Part shown: piece after piece, positions 55,261-63,206 of the stretch | How positions within the stretch are numbered: position 1 is the stretch's first letter | Layout of the letters: each line of letters begins with the position of its first letter | Source: Gammaproteobacteria bacterium | GTDB taxonomy: Bacteria; Pseudomonadota; Gammaproteobacteria; Thiohalomonadales; Thiohalomonadaceae | Direction: 5' to 3' | NCBI GenBank assembly: GCA_023228645.1 | Contig: JALOAT010000002.1 | Location: 124,001-188,000, forward strand | DNA: 64,000 nt | The notes under the pieces: model-generated | What the model was told of the DNA's origin: nothing | The model's database searches: none | Seen by the model: only the letters and a program-made list of their open reading frames with translations | Program-made: the position numbers and the translations under genes

Positions 55261-56232
55261 ATGCTGGCCTTTCGCTTCTGGGCGGCGCTGTGCCTGGCCC
55301 TGTGCGGACAGCACGTCGCGGCGGAGCCGCTGTGGCTGTCGGACCAACCACCCGACCCGGCCATGACCGCGCGGCTGCGCAGTGCCCACGGCGGCTGGTT
55401 GGAACCCGGCCCGCGGGGCACGTTTTTCAAACGCCTGTGGCTGCGCGCCGGGGCGATCCCGGCCACGGCCGGTTATGCCACGGCGGTAGAGGGCGGCGAG
55501 GTCCTGTTGCAGGATCCTGCCGGTGCACACAGCACACCATCGGCTGCTGACTCTGCAGGGAAGCACAGCCACTGGCGTTTCCCCGTGGCCAAGGAGGGTT
55601 TCTACAACGTCTATTTGACCCAGCGAAAGGTGCGGGACACCCGCCTGCACGTCAGCATGGCCAAGGCGGAAGTGCTCAAGCACAGCTGCCGGGAGGGCCA
55701 TGACGACGTGCAAAGCAAAATGCCGCCCAAACACCTGGCGAGCATTCCCCTGGAGCTCGTCCGCGAACGCCTCCACAAGGAAGATTTCCATACCCGCCTC
55801 GGCTTCGGTGACACGGTGACCTTTCGCGTGCTGGCGTACGGCGCGCCCGTGGCAGGCGCGGAGGTGACGCTGAATACCATGTCGGGCTGGCGCAATACCG
55901 CGCACAGCGACGCGGAAGGCCGCGTACATTTCACGCTGGTGCGCGACTACTTCCCGGATTGGGCGGATTTCGATTACCGCCATCGCCAGGACTTCCTGGT
56001 AATCGCCACCCTGGATCGGGCCGAGGCCGGCACGCTGGACGGCGTGCCCTACGCGCGCACCCGCTACCAGGCCACCCTGGCTGGCCAATACCATCCGTCC
56101 AGCCGCGATTACCAGTCCTACGCCTACGGCCTCACCATCGGCCTGTTCGGCTTGAGCTTCGGCGGCCTGGGCGCCTACATCTATCGCCGACGCCGCACCC
56201 GGCCGTTTCGCGAGGTGCGCTTCCATGATTAG
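55261..56232 (+). CDS. Membrane-anchored periplasmic protein with Ig-like domain (DUF4198-like)
   Basis: The 323-residue product has a signal peptide (RFWAALCLALCGQHVAAEP) and a His-rich middle. A beta-sandwich segment follows (GDTVTFRVLAYGAPVAGAEVTLNTMSG, about 190-215), like DUF4198/NikM-type proteins. A C-terminal membrane anchor (LTIGLFGLSFGGLGAYIY) ends in an Arg-rich cytoplasmic tail. NikM-type proteins assist metal uptake, so metal handling is possible. The start uses AGGAG 8 nt upstream. The end overlaps the next gene by 8 bp. Confidence 0.75.
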   Translation: MLAFRFWAALCLALCGQHVAAEPLWLSDQPPDPAMTARLRSAHGGWLEPGPRGTFFKRLWLRAGAIPATAGYATAVEGGEVLLQDPAGAHSTPSAADSAGKHSHWRFPVAKEGFYNVYLTQRKVRDTRLHVSMAKAEVLKHSCREGHDDVQSKMPPKHLASIPLELVRERLHKEDFHTRLGFGDTVTFRVLAYGAPVAGAEVTLNTMSGWRNTAHSDAEGRVHFTLVRDYFPDWADFDYRHRQDFLVIATLDRAEAGTLDGVPYARTRYQATLAGQYHPSSRDYQSYAYGLTIGLFGLSFGGLGAYIYRRRRTRPFREVRFHD

Positions 56233-57193
56233 GCAGTGGGTTAACGGCATCGACCTCAGGCGCTTCCGCTTCTGGCTGCAACTGGGCTTTTTCGTGCTGT
56301 TCATCTATGGCGGTTACGCGGCCGTGAACCTGGGCAACAGCCTGCCTACCTTCGCCTGTGGCTTTGTCGGTGAAAGCCGCGGCGGTGTGTGTTACCTGCT
56401 GCCGCTGCAACACCAGTTGAGCGTGCCCTGGCAGCGGCTGTTCAGTTGGGCGATTCTCGGCGTTCTTGAGGCCTTCGTGTTGTTTGCGCTGTGGTTCTTC
56501 GTGCTCAACAAGGCCTGGTGCGGCTACGCCTGCCCGCTCGGCACCTTGCAGGACTGGATCACCGCGCTGCGCACACGTCTGGGCGTGCGCTTTTCGCGCT
56601 ACCGCGAGGCCGCCTTCCGCCGCCTCACGGTGATCAAGTACGTGTTGCTTGCCCTCACCCTCCTCATGCCCCTGGCGGTGGGCGGCGGGCTGCTGCCGCA
56701 CAGCCTGGGCACGCCCTTTTGCGACATCTGCCCGGGCCGCATGATCCTCCCGCTGTTCACCGGCGACACCTCGCAGCTCACGGTCAATTTCGCGGAAAAG
56801 AGCACCATGATCATGACCGCATTGGGCATGCTCATCACCGGCGGATTCTTCGCGGGCGCCTTCGTGAAAAAGCGCTTCTTCTGTTTTTTCTGTCCCATGA
56901 GCGCGCTGCACTACCTGCTCTCCCGGCCCGCCCTGCTGCAACTGCGCAAGGACGGCGACAAATGCACCCGGTGTGGTGATTGCTACCGGGTGTGCGACAT
57001 GGATATCAAGGAGATCGCCGACGAGGTGAACACCACACGCATCATGCAGGACGACTGCATCCTGTGCCTGAAGTGCGTCTCCGCCTGCCCGGAGGACGGT
57101 GCCCTCAAGGCCACCTTCGCGGGCGTCACCCTTTTCGAAGCGACCGAACAGGGCTTCATCAAACGCATGAACAAAGGAGCCGCCGGTGACTGA
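56225..57193 (+). CDS. NapH-like polyferredoxin membrane protein
   Basis: The 322-residue protein has about five membrane helices. Two conserved cysteine loops, WCGYACPLGT and FFCFFCPMSA, are typical of NapH/NosR/CcoG-type electron carriers. It ends in a cytoplasmic double [4Fe-4S] ferredoxin domain with CTRCGDCYRVC and CILCLKCVSACP. It probably draws electrons from the quinol pool or a periplasmic donor and passes them to the cytoplasmic reductase genes that follow. It overlaps both neighbours by 8 bp. Confidence 0.88.
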   Translation: MIRQWVNGIDLRRFRFWLQLGFFVLFIYGGYAAVNLGNSLPTFACGFVGESRGGVCYLLPLQHQLSVPWQRLFSWAILGVLEAFVLFALWFFVLNKAWCGYACPLGTLQDWITALRTRLGVRFSRYREAAFRRLTVIKYVLLALTLLMPLAVGGGLLPHSLGTPFCDICPGRMILPLFTGDTSQLTVNFAEKSTMIMTALGMLITGGFFAGAFVKKRFFCFFCPMSALHYLLSRPALLQLRKDGDKCTRCGDCYRVCDMDIKEIADEVNTTRIMQDDCILCLKCVSACPEDGALKATFAGVTLFEATEQGFIKRMNKGAAGD

Positions 57194-58454
57194 GCGTCAA
57201 CCCGTATCGTTCAATCACAGCCGCCAGGCGCGCGAGGCGGAGAACATCCTCGATCACATCACCGACCGCTTCGATGACAACCCGCGGGGGATGGATTATT
57301 TCTACGACCTGTTCCGCCGCGTCTACTGCCAGGGCGAGGCGCTGCCGTACGAAGGGATGCGCATTGGCACCACCTGCATCCAGGCGCCGGAAGAGTTGAT
57401 CCACGCCGTCGGCGCTACCCCGGTGCGGTTGTGCAACGGCGCCTATCACTACGACCAGATCGGTGGTGACTTCATGCCCGCCAAGTCCTGTTCGTTGGTG
57501 AAGGCGACGTTGGGGATGCTCAGCAGTCAGGACCCGGTGCCACGCATTGGAAACCTCGACTTGATCGTCAACCCCACCACTTGCGACCAGAAGAAAAAGG
57601 CGAGCGCCATGATCGAGGCGATGGGCCACCGGGTGTACGATCTGGAACTGCCGCCGGCCAAGGAGAGCGAGGAGGCGCGGCTCTACTGGCAGCGCAGCGT
57701 GCGGCAGTTCGCCGTGCGGCTCAGTGAAGTCACCGGCCAGCGTCTGACCCGCAAGGCACTCAAGGCGGCCATGGCGCGCACGGCGCGCGCGCAGGCGGCG
57801 TTCCGCGCGCTGCATCAGCTTCGCAAGAGCCAGCCCGCGGTGTTCCTCGGCAAGGACGCCTTCCTGGTCACCAATGCGTTCTTCTTCGACGACATCGAGC
57901 GTTGGACCGCGGCGGTGGAGGCATTGAACGAGGAGTTGCAGCAACGCCTGCTGGAGAACTTTCAGGCGGCCCAGCGCAAGGCGCCGCGCATCCTGTTCAC
58001 CGGCTCGCCGCCCATCTTTCCCAACCTCAAGCTGCCGCTGCTCATCGAAGAGGCCGGCGGCGTGGTGGTGGCCGACGAGACCTGCTCGGCCAACCGCATG
58101 CTCTACGACCTGACCGCGGTGGACGAGTGGCGCCTCGACGACATGGTCGATGCCCTCGCCGATCGTTATCTGAAGCCCTGCACCTGCCCCATCTTCACCC
58201 GCAACGACGACCGCCGGCGCCGGCTGCTGGAACTGGCCGACAGCTTCGCCGTGGATGGTGTGGTCTACCAGGCCTTCGCCGGCTGTCAGGTGTACGAGAT
58301 GGAGCAGCGCAGCATCGCCGAGGCGCTCTCCGCAAAAGGCATTCCCATGCTCTACGTGGAGACCGATTACAGCCCCGACGACATGGGCCAGCTTTCCACC
58401 CGCATCGAGGCCTTTCTCGAGTCCATCAAGACCCGCAAGAGAAAACGCGCATGA
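57186..58454 (+). CDS. 2-hydroxyacyl-CoA dehydratase-family protein, double-cubane cluster type
   Basis: The 422-residue protein belongs to the HgdB/BcrB/FldB superfamily. It has two Rossmann-like halves and nine cysteines. Cys64 (GTTCIQAPEE), Cys102 (KSCSLVK) and Cys133 (TTCDQKK) lie in the N-terminal half; Cys300 (DETCSANR), Cys332/334 (PCTCPIF) and Cys367 (AGCQVYE) in the C-terminal half. Six suitably placed cysteines in one chain fit double-cubane [Fe8S9] proteins rather than single-cluster dehydratase subunits. Those enzymes use an ATPase activase for very low-potential reductions; the natural substrate is unknown. The start is GTG after AAAGGAG. Confidence 0.88.
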   Translation: MTERQPVSFNHSRQAREAENILDHITDRFDDNPRGMDYFYDLFRRVYCQGEALPYEGMRIGTTCIQAPEELIHAVGATPVRLCNGAYHYDQIGGDFMPAKSCSLVKATLGMLSSQDPVPRIGNLDLIVNPTTCDQKKKASAMIEAMGHRVYDLELPPAKESEEARLYWQRSVRQFAVRLSEVTGQRLTRKALKAAMARTARAQAAFRALHQLRKSQPAVFLGKDAFLVTNAFFFDDIERWTAAVEALNEELQQRLLENFQAAQRKAPRILFTGSPPIFPNLKLPLLIEEAGGVVVADETCSANRMLYDLTAVDEWRLDDMVDALADRYLKPCTCPIFTRNDDRRRRLLELADSFAVDGVVYQAFAGCQVYEMEQRSIAEALSAKGIPMLYVETDYSPDDMGQLSTRIEAFLESIKTRKRKRA

Positions 58455-59254
58455 ACTATTTCGCCGGCATCGACATCGGCTCAACCGCTATCAAGGTGGC
58501 CGTGGTGGACGAGACGGGGAGACTCGTCGGGGTCCACGTCACCGCCTCGGGCAGCCTGTTCCACAAGAATGCCAAGGAGGCGCTGGCACGCCTGCTTACC
58601 GATCTGGCGCTGAGCCGCGACGACGTGCGCTATGTCATCGCCACAGGCTACGGCCGCAAGCTGTTCAAGGAGGCGGACGACTCTATCAGTGAGATCACCG
58701 CCAACGCCATCGGCGCCCACGAGGCGGGCAAGGCCTTCGGCGGCGTGCGCACCATCATCAACATCGGCGGCCAGGACTCCAAGGCGATCCAGATCGATGC
58801 CAACGGCCATGTGGTCAATTTCGCCATGAACGACAAGTGCGCCGCCGGCACCGGCCGTTTCCTCGACGTGGCCGCCCGCAACCTGGAGATCGATCTGGAG
58901 GAGCTGGGCGATTGCCACTTCAACAGTCAAAGCGCGCCGCTCGCCATCAACAGCACCTGCACGGTGTTCGCCGAATCGGAGATCATCGGCCTGCTGGCCA
59001 GCGGCCACGACAAGGCAGCCATCGTCGCCGGGATCCACTACTCCATCGCCAAGCGCACCGTGCGCCTGGCCAAGCGCGTGGGCATCGAGGGCCGGGTCTA
59101 TTTCGACGGCGGTCCCGCCCTCAACAAGGGACTGGTGGCCGCCATCGAGGACGAACTGCAACGGCAGCTGGTGGTTCCAGAACACCCGCAGACCACCACC
59201 GCCTTCGGCGCCGCCATGCTCGCCCGCAGTGAACACCTGGTGGAACAGGCATGA
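58451..59254 (+). CDS. ATP-dependent activase (BadF/BadG/BcrA/BcrD ATPase family)
   Basis: This 267-residue actin-fold ATPase begins FAGIDIGSTAIKVAVVD and has NIGGQDSKAI near residue 104. Cys130 (NDKCAAGTG) and Cys170 (NSTCTVFAE) match the cysteines that hold one [4Fe-4S] cluster between two subunits in HgdC. Such activases fire single electrons into the partner's cluster with ATP hydrolysis. It overlaps its partner by ATGA, so stoichiometric expression is likely. The electron donor may be the NapH-like ferredoxin encoded just upstream. Confidence 0.93.
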   Translation: MNYFAGIDIGSTAIKVAVVDETGRLVGVHVTASGSLFHKNAKEALARLLTDLALSRDDVRYVIATGYGRKLFKEADDSISEITANAIGAHEAGKAFGGVRTIINIGGQDSKAIQIDANGHVVNFAMNDKCAAGTGRFLDVAARNLEIDLEELGDCHFNSQSAPLAINSTCTVFAESEIIGLLASGHDKAAIVAGIHYSIAKRTVRLAKRVGIEGRVYFDGGPALNKGLVAAIEDELQRQLVVPEHPQTTTAFGAAMLARSEHLVEQA

Positions 59255-59961
59255 CCCCCATTGAGCAGACCCTGGTCAGCTTCCCCATGGCCGCGGTGCT
59301 GGGGCTGGTGTTCGGCATGGGGGCGTGCACCCTGGCCTGTCTGCCCTATCTGGGCCCGGTGTTCCTCGCCAGCGACGGCGGCGTCCGCCGCTCCTGGCGC
59401 ATCCTGCTGCCGTTCTCCCTCGGCCGGTTGGGTGGCTACGCCGCCCTCGCCACCGCGGCCGGCGCCCTCGGCGAGTACCTGGGCGGTCAGATCGCGGAGG
59501 CCGCCCAGGTGCGCGCCCTCATCGGCGTCGCCGCCATCCTCATCGGCCTCGCTCTGTGGCAGCGCCGCACCGGCGCACCCACCTGCCATGGCGGTGCTGC
59601 AGGCCGCAACGACGAGCGGCCGTTACAGCGTGTGGAATCCGCCGCGACCCTTCCCGGTCGTGGCCGCCCGCTGCTCCCCGGCGGTTTGCTGCTGCTCGGC
59701 GCCGGCATGACCCTGACCCCGTGTGCGCCGCTGGGAACGGTGCTTTTCTCCGCCGCCGTCAGCGCCAGCCCCTGGCACGGCCTGCTGCTCGGCCTCGGCT
59801 TCGGTCTCGGCGCGATCTTCATCCCGTCACTGGTCTACGGCATCGGCGCCGCCTGGATCGGCGCCCGCCTGCGCGAGCAACTCCAGCACCACCGCGTCAC
59901 CGCCACCCGGCTGAGTGCTGCGCTGCTGGTGCTGACAGGGGTGGGCAACCTGCTGCGCTAG
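59251..59961 (+). CDS. CcdA/DsbD-like membrane protein
   Basis: The 236-residue protein has about six membrane segments. It has paired cysteine/proline motifs, CTLACLPYLGP (helix 1) and TLTPCAPLGTVLF (helix 4), typical of DsbD/CcdA and UreH/sulfite-exporter-like proteins that carry thiol electrons or export small ions across the membrane. It overlaps the activase by ATGA and ends the cluster. It may deliver reductant to the periplasmic parts or move the product out; which is unknown. Confidence 0.78.
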   Translation: MTPIEQTLVSFPMAAVLGLVFGMGACTLACLPYLGPVFLASDGGVRRSWRILLPFSLGRLGGYAALATAAGALGEYLGGQIAEAAQVRALIGVAAILIGLALWQRRTGAPTCHGGAAGRNDERPLQRVESAATLPGRGRPLLPGGLLLLGAGMTLTPCAPLGTVLFSAAVSASPWHGLLLGLGFGLGAIFIPSLVYGIGAAWIGARLREQLQHHRVTATRLSAALLVLTGVGNLLR

Positions 59962-60091
59962 CGCGCCGGGCGAATGGGAGAAAGGCGAGCAACCACAGAA
60001 GCGACGACATGGAACTCGCAGGTGCAGAGAGGTAATTCCTCTAAAAAGACGCAAACAACGCCGAGGAATCAACCATTCTCTTCCACGAGCG

Positions 60092-60712
60092 TTACGGGAA
60101 GAGCTGTGCGATGCGCCGGGCGGCGGCGCGGATGTCGTCGTGGCCGAACACATCCGAGATCACCGCGAGCATATCAGCGCCGGCAGTCACCAGCGCTGCG
60201 CCGTTGGCGGAGGTGATGCCGCCGATGGCAACCAGCGGCACACGCAGGCACGCCTTGGCCTCACGCAATAGCGCCGGCGCGGCGCGCACGGCGTCGGGTT
60301 TTACGCTGGAGGGGAAGAAACTGCCGAAGGCCACGTAGTCGGCGCCCGCGGCCACGGCGGCCTTTGCACGTTCAAGCTGGTTGTAACAGGAAACGCCGAT
60401 AACGGCGTCCGGGCCGAGCAGGGTGCGGGCGGCGGCGATATCGCCGTCATCCCTGCCGAGATGTACGCCATCCGCACGCACCGCAGCGGCGAGTGCCGGA
60501 TCGTCATTGATGATGAACATGGCGCCGCGCGCGCGGCACAGTTTCGCCAGGGCCTCGGCGTGCCCATGCAGACGGGTCGCATCGGCGCCTTTGTCGCGGT
60601 ATTGCACCATCCGCGCGCCGCCCGCGATGGCCTGCTCGACCGCTGCTGTCAGTCGTGCGTCGGGAATGAGCCGGGCATCGGTGATCACGTACAGGCCGCG
60701 CAGGCGGCTCAT
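60092..60712 (-). CDS. thiE: Thiamine phosphate synthase
   Basis: ThiE joins the pyrimidine and thiazole halves of thiamine phosphate. The 206-residue barrel has VQYRDKGAD near residue 36, INDDPALAAAVRADGVHLGRDD and FGSFFPSSVKPDA, followed by VAIGGI near residue 166. It overlaps thiD by 4 bp (ATGA). The 130 bp between it and the CcdA-like gene hold only a degenerate relative of the family A arm. Confidence 0.95.
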   Translation of the reverse strand: MSRLRGLYVITDARLIPDARLTAAVEQAIAGGARMVQYRDKGADATRLHGHAEALAKLCRARGAMFIINDDPALAAAVRADGVHLGRDDGDIAAARTLLGPDAVIGVSCYNQLERAKAAVAAGADYVAFGSFFPSSVKPDAVRAAPALLREAKACLRVPLVAIGGITSANGAALVTAGADMLAVISDVFGHDDIRAAARRIAQLFP

Positions 60713-61521
60713 GCCTCCTCCTCCTCGTCATCGCCACGGGCCCAGAACAGCCGGTTGGGGATGTGCTGGCCCATGCCGAGCCGGTAGGCATTGCGCAGCG
60801 CCTCGTAGGTGAATTCCTGCGCCTCGTGCACGGCGGTGAAGGGTTCGAGGCCCTGCGCCAGCAGCCCGGCGATGGCCGCGGCGAGGGTGCAGCCGGAGCC
60901 GTGATAGCTGTGCGGCAGGCGCTCCCAGGTGAAGGACTCCAGCCGCCGCAGATTGCCGTAGAGCACGTTGTCCACGTGGCGGGTGTTTTCGTGCGTGCCG
61001 GTGACAAGCACCAGTTCGCAGCCCGTGGCGAGCAGCTCCTGGGCGCAGGCGTCCAGGGTGTCGGCCTCGGGCGCCAGCACGCGCGCCTCCTCGGAATTGG
61101 GTGTGGCGATCACCGCCAGCGGAAACAGCAACTGGAGCATGGCATCGGCCATGTCCACCGAGGTCAGGCTGGCGCCGCCGCCGGCGCGCAGGATGGGATC
61201 GAGCACCACCGGGATGTCGGGGTAATCCGTGAGGAGCGTATGCACCACTTCCACGTTTTCCACGCTGCCGAGCATGCCGATCTTGAAGGCCGCTACCGGC
61301 ATATCCTCCAGCACCGCACGGGCCTGCTCCACCACCAGCGCCGGATTGACGGGCTCGAAGCGCATCACGTTGCGGGTATCCTGCACCGTGAGTGCAGTGA
61401 CCACCGGCGCGGCCTGACAGCCCATGCTCACGATGGCCTCGATGTCGGCGGAAAGGCCGGCGCCGCCGGTGGGATCGTTGCCGGCGAAGGTCATGACCAC
61501 GGGGACGGTGGCCTGCGGCAT
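60709..61521 (-). CDS. thiD: Hydroxymethylpyrimidine / phosphomethylpyrimidine kinase
   Basis: ThiD phosphorylates HMP twice to give the pyrimidine substrate of ThiE. The 270-residue ribokinase-fold protein has AGNDPTGGAGLSADI at the substrate loop, ATPNSEEARVL, and the anion-hole SYHGSGCTLAAAIA with its catalytic Cys. A CGGAGAA site precedes the ATG. No TPP riboswitch was seen upstream; the gene follows the class II aldolase gene by 34 bp. Confidence 0.93.
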   Translation of the reverse strand: MPQATVPVVMTFAGNDPTGGAGLSADIEAIVSMGCQAAPVVTALTVQDTRNVMRFEPVNPALVVEQARAVLEDMPVAAFKIGMLGSVENVEVVHTLLTDYPDIPVVLDPILRAGGGASLTSVDMADAMLQLLFPLAVIATPNSEEARVLAPEADTLDACAQELLATGCELVLVTGTHENTRHVDNVLYGNLRRLESFTWERLPHSYHGSGCTLAAAIAGLLAQGLEPFTAVHEAQEFTYEALRNAYRLGMGQHIPNRLFWARGDDEEEEA

Positions 61522-61555
61522 GGGTATTCTCCGAGAGGAATCTAGGGAAATCGTA

Positions 61556-62119
61556 TCAGACCCGCCAGGTCCCGGCCTGGCGGGCGATGAAGGCCGTCTT
61601 GGCGGAGGATTCCAGGGAGCAGGTCCACTTGTAGGCGAGATTCAGGCTGGGCGCGCAGGCGAACACGCCATGACCGCGCACCACCACCACGGGGTGATCC
61701 GCCAGCACCTCGGCGACGCGCGCAGGCGCATCGCGGGTGTAATCCTCATAGGGAATGGAGAGCACCGGAATGCGCTTGAAGTAATACCAGGCCTCGAAGT
61801 CCGGCGGAAAGAAATCCTTGCCGTCGAGGGTCATGGCCACCGTGTAAGGCCCATGACTGTGCAGCACCGCGCGCGCCTCGCCGTTGCGGCGGTAAACGCC
61901 CTGGTGCAACGGCGCGTCCAGCGAGGCGCCGGGCGCGGGTGCGCCCTCCAGCGGGCAGCGGATCAGCTCGCCGGCCTGCAACGTGTCCGCGCACGCGCCG
62001 GTGGGCGTCACCCACAGTCCGTCGCCATCGCGCAGCGAGGCGTTGCCCGAGTGCGAATCGTTGTAGCCGTACTGGCGCAGCCAATGGTAATGGCGGATCA
62101 GGTCGTCGCGGATATCCAT
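61556..62119 (-). CDS. Class II aldolase / adducin family protein
   Basis: The 187-residue protein has the family layout GYNDSHSGNASLRDGDGLWVTPTG near the N-terminus. Zinc ligands lie in LHSHGPYTVA and VVRGHGVFA, spaced as in fuculose-phosphate aldolase. Sugar-phosphate cleavage or a related zinc reaction is likely; the substrate is not deducible. It is upstream of thiD-thiE on the same strand, which is not a standard thiamine arrangement. Confidence 0.85.
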   Translation of the reverse strand: MDIRDDLIRHYHWLRQYGYNDSHSGNASLRDGDGLWVTPTGACADTLQAGELIRCPLEGAPAPGASLDAPLHQGVYRRNGEARAVLHSHGPYTVAMTLDGKDFFPPDFEAWYYFKRIPVLSIPYEDYTRDAPARVAEVLADHPVVVVRGHGVFACAPSLNLAYKWTCSLESSAKTAFIARQAGTWRV

Positions 62120-62156
62120 GGTCGTTCCAACGTCAGCGCACTTGCATGTGAATTCA

Positions 62157-62246
62157 AACGCAGAGGCGCGGAGGCGCGGAGGGCGCAGAGAAAAGCCCAT
62201 TCATTTCTTCTCCGCGTCCTCCGCGCCTCAGCGAACTCCGCGTTGT
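62157..62246. repeat. Intergenic palindromic element, family A copy 3
   Basis: The left arm CGCAGAGGCGCGGAGGCG... (62157-62194) and right arm CCGCGTCCTCCGCGCCTC...CCGCGTTG (62208-62246) face each other across a short loop, with the same words as at 255-345. It lies between hemJ and the class II aldolase gene. Confidence 0.8.
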
Positions 62247-62267
62247 GCCCGTCCTTCGTGCTGCAAC

Positions 62268-62681
62268 TCAGAACGGCTTCACCACCACCAGGATCACGAT
62301 GACCAGCAGCAACAGCACCGGCGCCTCGTTGAACCAGCGGTAGAACACGTGGCTGCGGCTATTCTGCCCGGTGGCGAAGGCGCGCAGGATGCGCCCGCAA
62401 TACCAGTGATAGCCGATGAGCAGCAGCACCAGCGCCAGCTTGGCGTGCACCCAGCCGCCGGTGAACCCAAAGCCCAGCCACAGCCACAGGCCGAGGCCGA
62501 GAGCGAGCCAGGCGAGCGGCGTCATGAAACGGTAGAGCTTGTGCTCCATGAGGGCGAGACGGTCCGCCTCGGCGGCGGTTTCCGCCATGGCGTGATTGAC
62601 GAACAGACGCGGCAGGTAGAACAAGCCGGCAAACCACGCCACCACGAACACGATGTGGAACGACTTCACCCACAACATCAC
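62268..62681 (-). CDS. hemJ: Protoporphyrinogen IX oxidase HemJ type
   Basis: HemJ oxidises protoporphyrinogen in haem synthesis in bacteria lacking HemG or HemY. The 137-residue, four-helix membrane protein begins MLWVKSFHIVFVVAWFAGLFYLPRLFVNH, with the conserved His, and has KLYRFMTPLAW and HAKLALVLLLIGYH with further His residues. It overlaps the upstream TlpA-like gene by 4 bp (ATGA). Confidence 0.9.
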   Translation of the reverse strand: MMLWVKSFHIVFVVAWFAGLFYLPRLFVNHAMAETAAEADRLALMEHKLYRFMTPLAWLALGLGLWLWLGFGFTGGWVHAKLALVLLLIGYHWYCGRILRAFATGQNSRSHVFYRWFNEAPVLLLLVIVILVVVKPF

Positions 62682-63187
62682 GCACCGTCCTTCAGCATAG
62701 GTTCAAGGCGGGTCCGCAGCGCCGTCAAATCGAGCTCGCCGAGTTTCTGTTGCACGATGCGCCCCTGCGGGTCGATGACGAAATGCGTAGGCGTGAGGCG
62801 TACGTCACTGAAGGCCTTGGCGATGCTGCCGTCGCTGTCGAGGGCGATGGGATAGTTCACACTGCGACGCGCGACCATTTCGCGCACCTGCGCGGGCGGG
62901 TCATAGGCCATGGCCACGCCGATGATCTCCAGGCCGCGCGGATGCAGGTCCTTGTAGAGTTCGATCAGGTGCGGCATCTCACTCACGCAGCCCGGGCAGG
63001 TGGTGGCCCAGAAGGTCACCAGCACCGGTCGGCCGCGCAGTTCGGTCAGCCGCAGGGTCTTGCCGTCCAGGGTGGTGAAACTGGCCGGCGGTGCCGGGTT
63101 GGCGCCGGGCGGCGAAAACAGCAGGAAGGCCGCCAGAGCGAGCACCAGAACGGCGAACACGGCAATCAGGATTTCCTTGCTTCGCAT
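62678..63187 (-). CDS. TlpA/ResA-like thiol-disulfide oxidoreductase
   Basis: The 169-residue protein has an N-terminal membrane anchor (IAVFAVLVLALAAFLLF) and a periplasmic thioredoxin fold with active site CPGC (Cys64, Cys67) and the cis-Pro loop LTPTHFVID. Such proteins reduce apocytochrome c or other thiols, which suits the cytochromes in the window. The start was chosen at the anchor; longer starts add only unrelated residues. Confidence 0.9.
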   Translation of the reverse strand: MRSKEILIAVFAVLVLALAAFLLFSPPGANPAPPASFTTLDGKTLRLTELRGRPVLVTFWATTCPGCVSEMPHLIELYKDLHPRGLEIIGVAMAYDPPAQVREMVARRSVNYPIALDSDGSIAKAFSDVRLTPTHFVIDPQGRIVQQKLGELDLTALRTRLEPMLKDGA

Positions 63188-63206
63188 GAGGGAGTTCCGC
63201 GCAGGA

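Noticed and set aside
53024..55351. A 775-codon open frame on the minus strand
   Set aside because: It is antisense to the TonB receptor, whose plug, TonB box and barrel motifs are clear; the antisense frame is a codon-bias artefact.
59988..60075. A further family A palindrome between the CcdA-like gene and thiE
   Set aside because: Only scattered words (CACAGAAGCGACG, GGTGCAGAGAGG) resemble one arm and no facing arm is present, so it was not listed as a copy.
61522..61555. A TPP riboswitch upstream of thiD
   Set aside because: The gap is only 34 bp and the conserved CTGAGA core is absent; no TPP element was seen before the aldolase gene either.
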